This document shows, one piece after another, positions 23,226-46,769 of a DNA stretch of 64,000 nucleotides (position 1 is the first letter of the stretch; each line of letters starts with the position of its first letter). Location of the stretch: positions 5,131,900-5,195,899 of the forward strand of contig CM049322.1 in NCBI GenBank assembly GCA_026874595.1, given 5' to 3'. The translations under genes were made by a program, and so were the position numbers. This DNA is from Sipunculus nudus. Taxonomy: Eukaryota > Annelida > Sipuncula > Golfingiida > Sipunculidae. Under the pieces are notes generated by a model, which saw nothing but the letters and a program-made list of their open reading frames with translations, had not been told where the DNA came from and searched no databases.

Positions 23226-23364
23226 CACACGCCTCAGGTTTTAAGGCTCTAGATTTTTAGAAAAGAGGTGGACAAACTTAGCAAAACCGAGTTAATAAAC
23301 TGAGGAAGGTCACGGAAGGTGTTCAGGCAAAAAAATTGTTTTAAGTCCCTCTAGAAAGTAGCAG

Positions 23365-24540
23365 CAGCTGAAAAGAGTTGGGTCCAGACACCCTAAACCC
23401 CGTCTACATATTTTCTAAATCCTCCCCTCTATATAGATTTACACTCTGACATAGCTACAAATGAATGGTTGATAGCATTCAAATTTAATACTAACATTCA
23501 AGCTAATACACTCTTCACGCGGCGGGTTTAAACTGAAGTCATTCTAGATCTCCTTAGCCTTAACACAGGACAGGGTTGACACAGGACAAAGAATGATAAT
23601 TAGACCAATGAGAGTCTGGTATCGCATTTAACATCCAGCCCTGTATATTAAACCAGCGACCCCCCCCCCCCCCCCCTCGTTGGACAATTTCTTGGCACTG
23701 TGCCAGCCCTGGTGTCGAAACCTCAACATAAAAACCTTGCTTAAAGGGATCCAATTACCTATATAGCATGTTGAATTAACATGAAAAATAGCTGCTTCCC
23801 TTTAAAATAGATCTGTACCTGCAAAAATATTGCTTCGAAACCGTTTGCTTACTCCTGTAACGAGCGTTATAAACAGTGAATTGGGCGCGATCACAGGTGT
23901 CAGCATAAACACAGCGCGTGGGGCCGTGTGCATCGCGGAGCCACAAAACGTGTCAATCAGGAGATGCCCTGACTGACTTGGCCCAAAAAATCTAATACCT
24001 GTTCCCGTTGACTGAAATACCGCGTTTTGCGGCTCACAATCGGTCCTCTGGCCACGCGGCCTTACCAACAAAGAGCCATAACAAGTTGTTAAACAGCCGT
24101 ATGTGAGGAACTGAGATTGGTTGCTAGGATAGTTTGGCTGGGATTTCTTCGTATAAAGCAAAACTGAACTGATAGTTCAGTCCTGTACCAAGCTGAATGG
24201 AGCTCATAATTGACAACACACGTACGATGAGGGTGTATGGTGTCTGCAGTGTGTGGGTCAGACCAGCTGAGATCACTGACATTGTTACAGATAGACTAAT
24301 ACAAGCCACATGCTCCGGCATTAATGTTGTCGATAAAAAGCTGGAACCAAGAACTGATCACTGTTACTATTTGATATGGGACCTAAACACCTGTTACGCT
24401 TAATTAATTATTTTTTAATTATCGCAATAAATGATAAAGTAACGGCTCTGTGCATTATAACACACATTATAAATTATATTTATACTATGATCCAAAAGAA
24501 ACCAAATGTAGATATTTCCTTATTCTAATAATTAGAAAAT
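23365..24540. repeat. Segmental duplication, copy 2 (partner 17640-18370)
   Basis: Same ordered segments as copy 1, plus an internal insertion. It defines the right border of the lectin array. Confidence 0.6.
23741..24180. mobile_element. Nonautonomous element, copy 1 (related to 43928-44445)
   Basis: It begins TTAAAGGGATCC and shares with 43928-44445 the blocks AGCATGTTGAATTAACA, TCAATCAGGAGATGCC and TATAAAGCAAAACTGAACTG. It diverges right after GAACTGATAG, so about 50-60 bases of the far end are missing. The paralogous segment at 17.9 kb lacks most of it, which supports insertion. Confidence 0.6.
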
Positions 24541-26970
24541 GTAATGCAGATCGCCAGATAATCATATATCACTAGAATATCCGTCGTGTATAAACAGTGC
24601 TGCATGTCTACAGAGAAGCGATATAGATTAAACTGAGAGATTGATAGACGGCTACATTCAGGCCAATATTATATACGACTGTAGAAAAAAACGAAGATGT
24701 ATGCCGGCTAAATCTGCCTTTACTTGCACTTGTGCAATGCGCATTTTACGGACTAGGTATTTATGGAAAGATTTATCTGTAGGATAGATGCTGAAAGAAA
24801 ACAGACTGTGTGTTCTGTGAAAGGTACATATCGGCATTATATTATCGGTTTAGACAGGAATTAGGATAACGGTCTGGATGTGCTCTTGAAATTATCTGTC
24901 ATAATTTGGTATGTTCTGAAATTAACTTTACGGGATTAGCGTAAATTGAAGATAGGCTTTTATGGCTGGGTATAAAAAGGAAACTATCTTTGAGACTTAG
25001 TGCGTACCAAACCAAAGTTTTGATCCCTGAAAATTGCTTTCTTTTACATCACTAATATATTCACTACCTCGCACCTAAAAATCATATAAAGCTCCATTCC
25101 TAGAATGTAAAATGTTTCATGAAACACATTCAATATAGTCATTGCCGCAATGATTGCTGCATTGCCTTCGAATTCAACCACCATCCCCAAGCACAAACAC
25201 ACACATGCCCTTGCAATGGGAAATACCATATTTAACTCACCCTCCCCCGCCTATAATTTCTCAATTAAATATCATCATAAATAAAAGGTAGACCCAGAAC
25301 CCAATTCTCGGAGGATACTCTGAAGACTCGAGCGGAATTGTATCATCAGAAGAGACTGGATGGGAGGTGTTACTTCTTATCCGAGTGGACAATGTTTACA
25401 ATTTTATTATGAATTTAAATCACTTTGAAGCAAGCAATTTATGCTCGAAATAACGGAATAGTCTCGCTTTAGAAACCACCAACAACATTTTTGCCTCATA
25501 AAATTCTGAGAATGTGAACCCTCCCTTTGCCCCCTTTGGATCTGCCAATTATTAATTAACAATTAACTAAATTTCTGGTTTTAATACACAAAATCTGAAT
25601 ATATTATTTTTGGAATTTAATTGTCGTGTTCCATGATGTCGTGAAAATATATTAATCACGTCGTATTATCGCCCATTTGGAAGTCCTGCATGAAATCCTA
25701 CATATGATAAGTATTTGAAGAAATCTGAAGTACTGTTCCAAGTTTGCCACTTACTCATATTTTTAACGATTGAAATGTCAATTTTAAGGCAAATGGCATT
25801 TTTTTATTTAGCAAAATATTGTGGGGGGGGGGGTTATATAACACACTATGGTTGGAAAAGTAGAGGGGGACATGTCCCTCTGCCCCCCAATTAAATTGTG
25901 CTAATCAATATGCTAATTGACATCTTTATTCATATGAAGAGTTAAATGCAAGTTGTAAATATGAGATTTTCCGCAGTATTTAAATGAAAACACACACGCA
26001 ACACATACAAACATAAAAAAAATGTTCCAGTGTATTTATTGCATCTTTTTTAATAAAAAAAAACTAATATGCAAAATCCCATACACGTTACCTTATAATG
26101 GGTAACATTTTACTTGAAATATACAGGACGTACAAATCAGATAGTAAAAAACAGTTACAGACAATGCTAACACTATACCTATGAAGAGGCCCTCATGGAT
26201 AGAAATGACAATATGTTTATACAACTAAAGGGCAACCCATCAAATTCCTATACCTTCCCATTGTATTAATACTCAAATATAACGAACTTTATATAATTTT
26301 ATGTAACATAATTAGGAGTAATTTTCAAGTAAACATTGAAAGTTTCTCGGGTAACTCTGGTATTTCTGGTATTTTAATTGTCTGTCAGATTCTCTCAGAC
26401 AACATTGTGGACACAAAAAAGGATGTGTAATATCTATGTTAGTTAAAAAAATGTGTGCGGTGATGTCCATATATACAATAATCAGTGCTCATAATAGTAT
26501 AATATGTATATTTACATACCCTCTGATATAATAAGTTTAAAACATTAATATTTCGTAAATTGTTTGTTAGACAAGCTAGGTTTTATCGCTTGGTGTCTAT
26601 TCATTTTCCAGAAACGTATATTTCTAACATTTGATAGAGGTACAACAACATTCGACAGGGACAGTCCAATAAAATACAGGGTTTTTTATCAATCTTAAGT
26701 GTATTTGATGTATAATGGAAAACTAGATCTGGAATCACGTTCAGACCTGACTATTATACATCCATATTTTTTTAATATATCTTCATTATTAACATTACAG
26801 TCGGGGAACATATATTCCCTGTGCACACTAAAATGAAACATAGCACAGGTAGAAAACGTAAAATATAAATTGTTTGGCAGAGACCGTGTAAAATACATTT
26901 TGACGTCCAACCTTTTATTTGTTTGTTTTTTTTTGTTTATTCCGTTTTCAGCGTCCCGTGACATATTTGG
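24541..26970. other. Stretch with no supportable gene
   Basis: AT-rich sequence with short homopolymer runs (G tract near 25822). No splice-bounded open exon, tRNA-like box or clear repeat was found on either strand. Confidence 0.5.
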
Positions 26971-26976
26971 TTTATT
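26971..26976 (-). terminator. AATAAA polyadenylation signal, lachesin-like gene
   Basis: The hexamer AATAAA in ATACAAATAAACC lies 75 bases downstream of the stop codon of the lachesin-like gene. Confidence 0.6.
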
Positions 26977-27050
26977 TGTATTAGAAAATAACATTTTAAT
27001 AATGAATTTATATTAAATTTTCATGACAGTAATTTCATAACAATATCTGC

Positions 27051-38727
<11,677 letters not shown>

Positions 38728-38860
38728 ATTGTCGCCGTTAGTTAGCGCTGTGACCTAAATCTGATCGTGTTTTCCTCATGAGATCACAGGTATACGAGGC
38801 CGGGTTTATCTTTGATAACGACGTTAATGATTAAACCCCCCGGTATCACGGCCGATCGTC

Positions 38861-38874
38861 CCGCTAGAGGGCGC
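38861..38874 (+). promoter_or_regulatory. CTCF-like motif near the lachesin-like promoter
   Basis: CCGCTAGAGGGCGC matches 13 of 14 positions of the CTCF core consensus CCASYAGRKGGCRS. It lies 134 bases upstream of the start codon, in a small GC-rich patch that probably holds the promoter. Confidence 0.4.
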
Positions 38875-39021
38875 GCGGGTTAATATACAAACACCAGCAT
38901 GTGTAAATATACGTACAGCTGCAAATGTTGGTAAAGCTGTCAGTCCACTCAGAGGAAAGGACATGTATGTTAAACTTTCAAACAGTGACTACAAGATCAA
39001 AGATGTTCTGCACCATAAAAG

Positions 39022-39053
<32 letters not shown>

Positions 39054-39186
39054 GGGTGGGTGTTTTTCTTTTTTATCTTATTTTATAAACACACCCACAC
39101 ACACATATATATTCATATATATATATGTGTGTGTTTATCTCTTTTTTATTTTATGAGCTCTCTCTGTCTGTCTGTCTCTCTCTCTC

Positions 39187-39187
<1 letters not shown>

Positions 39188-39232
<45 letters not shown>
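39188..39232. repeat. (AT)n microsatellite
   Basis: Alternating AT run flanked by CT and GT patches. 38.9-39.4 kb holds several such low-complexity runs and no supportable gene. Confidence 0.9.
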
Positions 39233-39236
<4 letters not shown>

Positions 39237-39428
39237 CTTCTCTTTTAAATATGAGCTCGGCCTCTGTGTGTATGTGTATGTGTGTGGTGTGTGTGTTTAT
39301 CTGTTTCAGTTTCTGTTATATGAGCCCAGCTTATCCGAACATCGCTTATTTGAAACAAAAATGTTATACACCGATCTTAACAAAAAAAATAACAAAAAAA
39401 ACTACCGTTTATCCAAAATTTTCATGAG

Positions 39429-39620
39429 GGTAAAATTGGTTATTTAATTAAGTTTTAATTGGTTGGGAATAACAGGTCAAAGTATATATATTTACAGGTG
39501 ATCCTAAATAATAAGTCGATTCGCGGTAAAATTGGTTATTTAATTAAGTTTTAATTGGTTGGGATAACAGGTCAAAGTATATTTACAGGTGATCCTAAAT
39601 AATAAGTCGATTCACGGTAA
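39429..39620. repeat. Tandem duplication, two copies of about 96 bp
   Basis: GGTAAAATTGGTTATTTAAT through ATAATAAGTCGATTC occurs twice in a row and differs mainly by a TATA expansion. It looks recent. Confidence 0.85.
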
Positions 39621-40614
39621 AATGTTCCAAGGGCTGGAATGGTGAAAAACATACAGATCTGGATAATGTTTTTCACGCACATCAGGCCAACCTTCATTCT
39701 TTTTACCCCGCGATAAACGTATTCGACAAGAGATTACTGGTAATTCAATGACAAACTAGAAATCTACATTAAAAAGAAGAGTATTTCCCGGTCCATTCTT
39801 GCATAAATGACCTCACATTTGAAATATTATTTGATTCCTGAATCCGTATGTGCGGGATCCACACCAAAATTTATTGATTATTCCCTGGCCCATTCCCGCA
39901 ATGCCCTGAAAATTGCATGATATTCCTTTCATGTTTGCGCGAGTTATGTTGGGAACACACACACCCATCCTCACACACGCGCACAAATTGACACATTCAC
40001 GCACACACTAATGGGGATGAACGGATACTTGTAATAGAACATACTCGTTTTTAATATGGATAAATGGCAGACCTGCAAAACATATTGCTCTTGATCCACT
40101 ATTTCATTATATACAAAAGGAATTTAGACAATATGAAGTGTGAAAATTATTATCATCCTAACATAAGATAAAGATCATGTTCGAGTTTATTATTATCATT
40201 ATTATTATTATTATCAGTGGGCTATTATTTGTTTGCCTTATATATTTAATTATATATTTAAACTTTATATAGTAGTTTAAATTTTAAAAGAGAATAGTTT
40301 TATTCAGTTTTATGCAAGATAATTGGTTTCAAGGAGGAATAAGATTATATATAAATCCATTTTGGACAGTTTGTCTTTCTGGCACCACATGCGATCTTCT
40401 TCTCACATCTTTTTTATTATTAACGGTCACGTTTATAATTGTTTGTCACGCATCTCCTCTTCATGTGCACACGCATGCACGGTTCGGATATATGCACGCT
40501 TTTGGTCTTCAATTGTGGGGAATGATGCAAAGTTTATCCTATAAGGGGGTTATTTTCCTTATTTTATTATAAATCCAGAAATAATTCAAACAATTTTAAG
40601 ATGAGACTATTGCA

Positions 40615-40628
40615 GCGCCATCTGTCGG
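40615..40628 (-). promoter_or_regulatory. CTCF-like motif
   Basis: GCGCCATCTGTCGG; the reverse complement CCGACAGATGGCGC fits 12 of 14 positions of the CTCF core. It is intergenic, between the lachesin-like and ATP5PF genes. Otherwise 39.6-41.9 kb shows no gene. Confidence 0.35.
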
Positions 40629-41917
40629 CAACTACAATTGTGTATCAAGGAAGAAAGCAGATTCTACCGCTGAAAGCGCTTCCAAATTCTACATAGACGT
40701 TCCTTACAATCCACTTTTAACCAGAATCATATCGGGAAGTTCCAGCTCATCTCACAGCTTTCATTTTTCAATTTCACACCAAGATAAACCCCAGTCACCA
40801 CATTCAGTCAACCAAATATCTCGACAACTTGTTAATACCATAGCTGTTCCTAATATGTAAAAATATAGTGGTTCCTAATATGTAAAAATAACTAACAAAT
40901 CTCACAGCAATGACTACTTTAATTCGCCTCCAAGTCAATCTAATATCTAATTTTTTACAGTCTCAGAATTATGTAAATCTTATATGGACAATTCTTAGCT
41001 CAACTGGAACTCCTCGGATCTCACTCACAGTAAACTTCATGTTTGGTTCTGATAAATATCAACACAAAGATTTCAGCCAGAAATCCTAAATCATTCCCCG
41101 TCAAAGCTTATTTTCAACCAAGTTACCATCTTAAGATTTTACTCTCAACATCATATATATATATATATATATATTAGTAAATAGCTGTTGCTTAGGACAG
41201 TGTAGTCTTCAATCATCAGACATTTACCTCACTCAAAGGAAATAATCTCCAGCCTAGCTTACACAAGGTATGTTAATTATCCTGTGATATATGTGCAGTC
41301 AACAGGTTATAAAGACAAACTGCCTTGTCACACTGAATCAATCATTATCAAACAGGTCAGTCTAAAATTTCACAAAAGGTGTTGTATGCATGTATCAGCC
41401 TTCCCAGATCTCATTGATAACTAAATTGCCGCAAATTTCTAAATTTAAATCCCACTGTGCCACATGAACAACTGAATTTTGCAGGACAACTGCTTGTACA
41501 GTTCTTGAGATAATGTGTGAAAGGAATAACAAGATAAATGGCAACCAAATTTCGTTTTCGAAAGGGTCCAAGTTAGAGCACCCATCTCGTCACAAGTGTC
41601 AATCTACAGTAAAATTTTCACAGCAGCTGCTTATAAGTTTCTTGAGATCATGAATCAGAGTTTGAAAGATGGACAGACGTAACTATTAGGTCTCTAATGA
41701 ACTCTCAGGACACACTAGCAAATGTTTTAAGAATTTTCATGTATGAACTTTTTATTATTGGAGACTTTTTTTCAATGATTCAGTGGAGAAACTTGTTACT
41801 TGTACAATTGTGGACATTTCAACCAAATGGGGCAAACACCTGAACAAAAGTGTGTGTGGAATGAAAAAGGTTAATACTCCTTATGATATAAGAGACAAGT
41901 CAAGTTTCATAAAACAT

Positions 41918-41923
41918 TTTATT
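41918..41923 (-). terminator. Possible AATAAA signal for ATP5PF
   Basis: AATAAA on the minus strand about 0.5 kb past the ATP5PF stop. Another AATAAA lies at 42061-42066. Which is used is unknown. Confidence 0.35.
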
Positions 41924-42415
41924 ATCAACACCTCTCCAACTCCTCATTCAAAACAATGTCAGGCAAATGGTGTGTAGCATTAAATGACTTGGACACATAA
42001 ACCTCACGGCTTGGTCAGTGCCTGTGACAGGATACTGTTACTAATACAGACTACTGCAAGTTTATTTTTTTCTAGCTCTAGCATCCTGATGTAAAATGAT
42101 GTATTAGGTATCGGTTGACACAACTCTTTAGAGGAATGTCAGATTTGTTTCCATGGTGGTGAACTTTATCTGGAACATCGCTGTAAGGTGTATGTTCATA
42201 AGCTTTGGTTCACAAATGTTTAATATTTACCTTTCTTCTGCCCCAAACATTAAGGTTGATTAAATGTTAACATTCTTGTATTCACTTTCTTGTGTACCTA
42301 TTGTATTCCACACATATGGTCTGAGATAAGCATGGTATCAGTTTGGATTTTCATGCTGCACATCCTTCTTGTTGGTAGAGAGATATAAATATTAATTAGT
42401 CCTAGTTGTTTCCGG

Positions 42416-42534
42416 CTACACCTGCCAGTAGGCTTTCTCCTCGACTTCTCTCTCCTCTACATCCTCAGCTACTTTAGGTTTGGTTGATGTCTCTGAGGCC
42501 TCAGCGCCAATCCCCACAGCCTCCAATACAGGAT
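42416..42534 (-). CDS. ATP5PF: ATP5PF coding exon 3
   Basis: 119 bases, acceptor TTCTCTTTTAG, ending in TAG. It encodes the DP motif and an acidic tail rich in Glu. Confidence 0.93.
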
Positions 42535-45500
42535 CTAAAAGAGAAGAAACTCATCCAATCATGTCAATTATCCATTTTAATTGTCAATTAACACATATGA
42601 AACGTCGGGTACTGGCAATGTGAAAATTAATAACTTGGAATGTATTTAATAATTCAAAAAGGTAAGCCTCATGTAAAATGAAGCAGGGCCTAAAAAAATA
42701 CATGCAATAATGAATACTGAAGGTTAGTTTCAGATATTCACATGCTCTCGTAGGTATATACGATTATAAACTAAGAAGAGCTTTAATGTACCTGTTATCT
42801 GGCCATTTAGGGTCGTAAACATCAGAAGGAATGCAATGTGAAGAAAGGGTAGGATCATAAACAGATATTATTAAATACACTATTACATGTACATGGAACT
42901 ATTTATAGGATAGGTTAATGCCCTGTAGGTGGAACTCTTCATCTCCATACCACCAAGTTTGTTTTGCTGTGTATTCACAGACCTTGATTCACCCAGTCAC
43001 ACTTGTCTCTATTTCATTAATGGCGACACACCAACTGAACCAGTCAAATGACTCATTTACACTTCTTTTATGTGGGTAGGTGATCATGTCTGGAATTAGT
43101 CCTAGACCAAACCTTTACAACTGCCAGAAAAAGGTAAGCAAGCAAATTCAAGAAACTTATGTCCCCTGCTTTCACCTCCAAGTCCAGGATGATTTAAAGT
43201 CTGTAGTAAGTACAAATAGTTATAACCATGCTCAAAAGATGGCAGCACTTTGCAGTTACTGCAAAAAAATCAAATATTTAATGTCCATCGCTAGCGACAT
43301 CTGTTGGTGATTAGTTAAACTAAATGTGCTGATTCATCATATAAAAAATAAAATACCATATTGTATTATTATCTTGTAGGACAGACACTCCAAAACCAAT
43401 CCCATCCAAGGTAAGCATGAGAGCAATCACTGACCAAAACTTTAATGAAATCAGATAAATTTTTGGAAAGTTATTGCATGGAAACCAAAAACCTGAAGGA
43501 CAGACGGAGAGACAGACGGACAAACCCAAATCAATGTCCCCCGTTCCTTCCAGGGAAGTGGGGGACAAAAAATTGACTGCCTGCGGTGATTTATGGAAAA
43601 AGTGCCCGGAAAACATATTGTACTTTGTCCTCACATTTTGAACAGCATGACGAAATGAGACAGGTTAACAAGGTGAGGGTAACACTGCTGGTTTTAAAGT
43701 TTTCTGGTAATTTCGATGGTGGGGTGGTGTTACTTGCTGTGATCAGCTGATCCAATTAATGACATACCTTTAAAAGTGAATGTAGGGAACTGTGTGAAAT
43801 CTTTTCCTGAGGCTCCAAATTGTCTTTCAATCTTCTCTAGTTCGTCAGCAAGGGATTTCTTCACCTCGGCTGTTGCTCCAACAAGTCCACCTCCAGATGT
43901 CCTATAAAGCATAATAATTTGTAAACATTAAAGGGGCTCAATCCCCTATTTAAAGCATGTTGAATTAACACGAAGAATAGCTTCTTCCCTTTAAAATATT
44001 CTGTGCCTGCCAAAATAATGGCTTGAAATGATTGCATACTCCTATAAACAAGTGTTACAGTGGACTGGGTGCGATCACAGGCATCAACATAAACACAGTG
44101 GGTGGGATTCTGTGCATCGAGGAGCCACTACACGTGTCAATCAGGAGATGCCTTGACTGACTTGGCCAAAAAATGTAATATATGTTCCCTCTGGCTGAAA
44201 CACTGTGTGTTGTGGCTCATGGTCAGACCTCTGGTCCTGTAGCCATGTTATGGTAAACAGACACACATGGACTGTGTTTACCAACATGCAGAGCCATAAC
44301 AAGGTGTCAAACAGCCGTATGTGAGGTACTGAGACTATGTGCTGGCCTGCTGGGATGGTTTTGCTGATGACTTTTGTATAAAGCAAAACTGAACTGATAG
44401 TGTGAAAGAACAGGCATAATATTGCTCCTGATTATGTCCCTTTAATATTATGTTATCTTTATATCAGTCAAACCTACATGGGAATCATATGTAGCTTAGC
44501 TAAGGGCCACACAAATACTGTACCTTGCTGCGAAAAAGTTGGCTGAATGGTGGACATATTTGTGGCTGTGTTTAGTCTATTTTATTAATGGTTTGTTACA
44601 ATTGTACATGATAATGATTTATAAAACCAATTTCACAATTATATGATTATTTTATGAGCAATTTGGCATTGTTATGCTCATAGTTTACACATAAAGAACT
44701 CAATTGATAGGTTTTCCCATCTAACTGGACATCATTATTAATGAGTCCAGATTGGGTTTCACTGCCTGCAACCCGTGAACAAGATAAAATCACCGATCAA
44801 AATGACAGAACTTGAAACACAGACATGGACTGTGCTCCTCTGAAGGAGACAGGCATGCCAACTCTGTCGATCTACCTTATATACATTTTATATGGTCAAG
44901 TCAGTCTGGTTAGATATTTGCTAAATAAATACATGATCTACACAACAGTCCACACAGTGTTAGCAGAATCTCTATTCAGTAAATTCAATATTAAGCCATT
45001 AAGACCTGAAGATGAACTTATGTTGACTTTCCTTTTATTACTCAACTACATGGTCAGTCAGGCCAAGCATACAATTGACCTATCCATGAACTCTATGTGA
45101 CCTTAATTGCATATTTATTCAATGAATGATCATAAGCACTGGACTAACGAGCAACCAATCTGGTGACCCATAAACATTATAAAGCATTAATCATCTGATA
45201 AAAACAAAATTTGCATAATTTGTTGGACCTCTGCCAAAAAAAACATGTGTAGTCTGTACCAGTAATACTGCCCATTTTGGCAGGTTTTCAGGGATATTTT
45301 TTATACGAAGGAGACAGTATAAAAAGTCCTAGGTTAAAGGTTGCAGGAGTCATTCCTCCAACTACTAAGTGAATAATAATGGCTTACCTGGCACGTAAAT
45401 TCAGTGAGACAAATAATCTAAAAATTTGGCAAGACAGTTCACAATGACTGTGATATATTCATCAATAGAGAACAGCAATTCCAGATGATGACGTCAGCCA

Positions 45501-46127
45501 ATGTGACATACGTCATCTGCCTCTGTGACGTCATAATTGTCTTGTAAATAATACCATGGGCATGAAAGATTTTCTGTGTACGAGCATTTTGGGATCCCGT
45601 TATAATTATTGGGTTAAAAGGGCAGAGCATTTGGGCCTGTGGATAGGTCAATAACAAATCACACCTCGGAGTCAGCGGAGAAACAGTCACATATGAGTCA
45701 AACTGGCCTGTTTTTATGCCCTTTGTCCTACAATGGGTGTGAAAAAACACCCTCTGATTTTTACTGATATGATAAGCCAAAATATGTTTTAATAATGTCA
45801 TGTACATCAGGAATATATTTCTTCCCTGGGAGGATATGGCAGAAGGAACATATTTCTACCCTTCATGTAAATATTTTTATCTTCCTCTAGGTAAGTGGGG
45901 CATCCCTGGTCCTGCAGGCCTGATATTGTTAAACGTGGGATAATTATAAACGGACATCTATGTTAACTAAACACTTACTTGCTCTGTTTCGCATAGTCCC
46001 TGATCTTGTCCACGAACAGCTGCTGGATGGGGTCCATCTGAGCACAGGCTACGGCCGTCAGACCATAATTCCTCCTAAGCTGAAGGTGGACCACCTGACC
46101 AGCACGCTGAACAAGACGCGGCAACAT
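42416..46127 (-). CDS. ATP5PF: Mitochondrial ATP synthase coupling factor 6
   Basis: Exons 45979-46127, 43768-43901 and 42416-42534 encode 133 residues with both junctions in phase and GT-AG. Residues 1 to about 21 (MLPRLVQRAGQVVHLQLRRN) are a basic presequence for mitochondrial import. The mature part carries the family signatures DPIQQLFVDKIRDY, TSGG, LADELEKIERQFG and FPTFTFKDP. The C-terminus is longer and more acidic than the mammalian one (EEREVEEKAYWQV). The protein is part of the peripheral stalk of F1Fo ATP synthase in the inner mitochondrial membrane, holding F1 to Fo. The start ATG follows an acceptor (CATCTTTTCAG then AATG), so a non-coding 5' exon lies upstream. A transposon-like insert and a CRE cluster sit in the introns. 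Confidence 0.95.
43768..43901 (-). CDS. ATP5PF: ATP5PF coding exon 2
   Basis: 134 bases, acceptor GCTTTATAG, donor GTATGTCAT. It encodes TSGGGLVGATAEVKK through the helix LADELEKIERQFG to FPTFTFK. Confidence 0.95.
43928..44445. mobile_element. Nonautonomous element with TTAA flanks, copy 2
   Basis: About 518 bases running from TTAAAGGGGCTCAATC to a right end that reads TTAAAGGGACATAATC on the other strand. The ends form a short imperfect inverted repeat and are flanked by TTAA on both sides. A related, right-truncated copy is at 23741-24180. No transposase. The TTAA flanks suggest piggyBac-type mobilisation (inference). It lies in the intron between ATP5PF exons 1 and 2. Confidence 0.6.
45489..45533. 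promoter_or_regulatory. Cluster of three CRE motifs with a CCAAT box
   Basis: TGACGTCA (45489-45496), TACGTCA (45509-45515) and TGACGTCA (45526-45533) are spaced about 17-20 bases apart. CCAAT lies at 45498-45502. The cluster sits in the first coding intron of ATP5PF, about 0.45 kb below the start codon. Binding by CREB/ATF proteins is inferred from the motif only. Confidence 0.45.
45979..46127 (-). CDS. ATP5PF: ATP5PF coding exon 1
   Basis: 149 coding bases: presequence plus MDPIQQLFVDKIRDYAKQS. The exon itself begins at 46128 after TTTTCAG, implying a 5' UTR intron. The donor is GTAAGTGTT. Confidence 0.93.
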
Positions 46128-46722
46128 TCTGAAAAGATGCACCAATAAAATATCAATTCTGAGGATGAGCATCCTGTGATAATTATAAAGGATATCACAT
46201 CCTTATTTGTTTGGTGCCCATTACCTGCATGTTTTCTTCTCTTTTGTCATCTCCAACCAGATCTGTGTACATAAATATTTTGTGGCTTCATGAATTTTTT
46301 TTCAGAAATTTTACTCATCAGTTCACATTTTTGTAAACTAAAACTAAATAGAGAAGACTGACAGTGTATTCAAACACTTTGTCAAGATTTTATTATTTAA
46401 ATTTAATTATGTTTTGTAATGGGCAAGAAATCTAAGTAGGCAAGAATATTATAGGGTTATAATAACATTATCAGTCTTAAATGCCCAGTGGGAATTCACA
46501 TTTGCTAATGGTCACATTTTAATAACAAAAAGTTTCTGTTTACTTCCAACTACTCTTAAATAATTTTAATCACCATCATAATAATCTGTACTTCAAAAAC
46601 TGTTACTTTTGTGGATAAAAATTGAGGAAATTAATAATTTAACATAAGTTGATTTAAATCAATAAAAGTCTATTTAAATAAAAAAAGTAAAAAAAATCAT
46701 GATTTTTTAAAACCCGGGACCC

Positions 46723-46754
46723 ATTGGTCACGGCGCTCAGCTGGTCGTGATTGG
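46723..46754 (-). promoter_or_regulatory. Paired CCAAT boxes, possible ATP5PF promoter
   Basis: Two CCAAT boxes on the minus strand (46723-46727 and 46750-46754), 27 bases apart, in a short GC-rich patch about 0.6 kb upstream of the ATP5PF start codon. A possible 5' UTR donor (ATGCAG then GTAATGG) lies near 46224. The transcription start cannot be fixed. Confidence 0.3.
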
Positions 46755-46769
46755 ACTATAAATGTTTCT

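Noticed and set aside
45439-45807. 122-codon minus-strand frame in an ATP5PF intron
   Set aside because: No domain or splice context. It overlaps the CRE cluster and has unremarkable composition.
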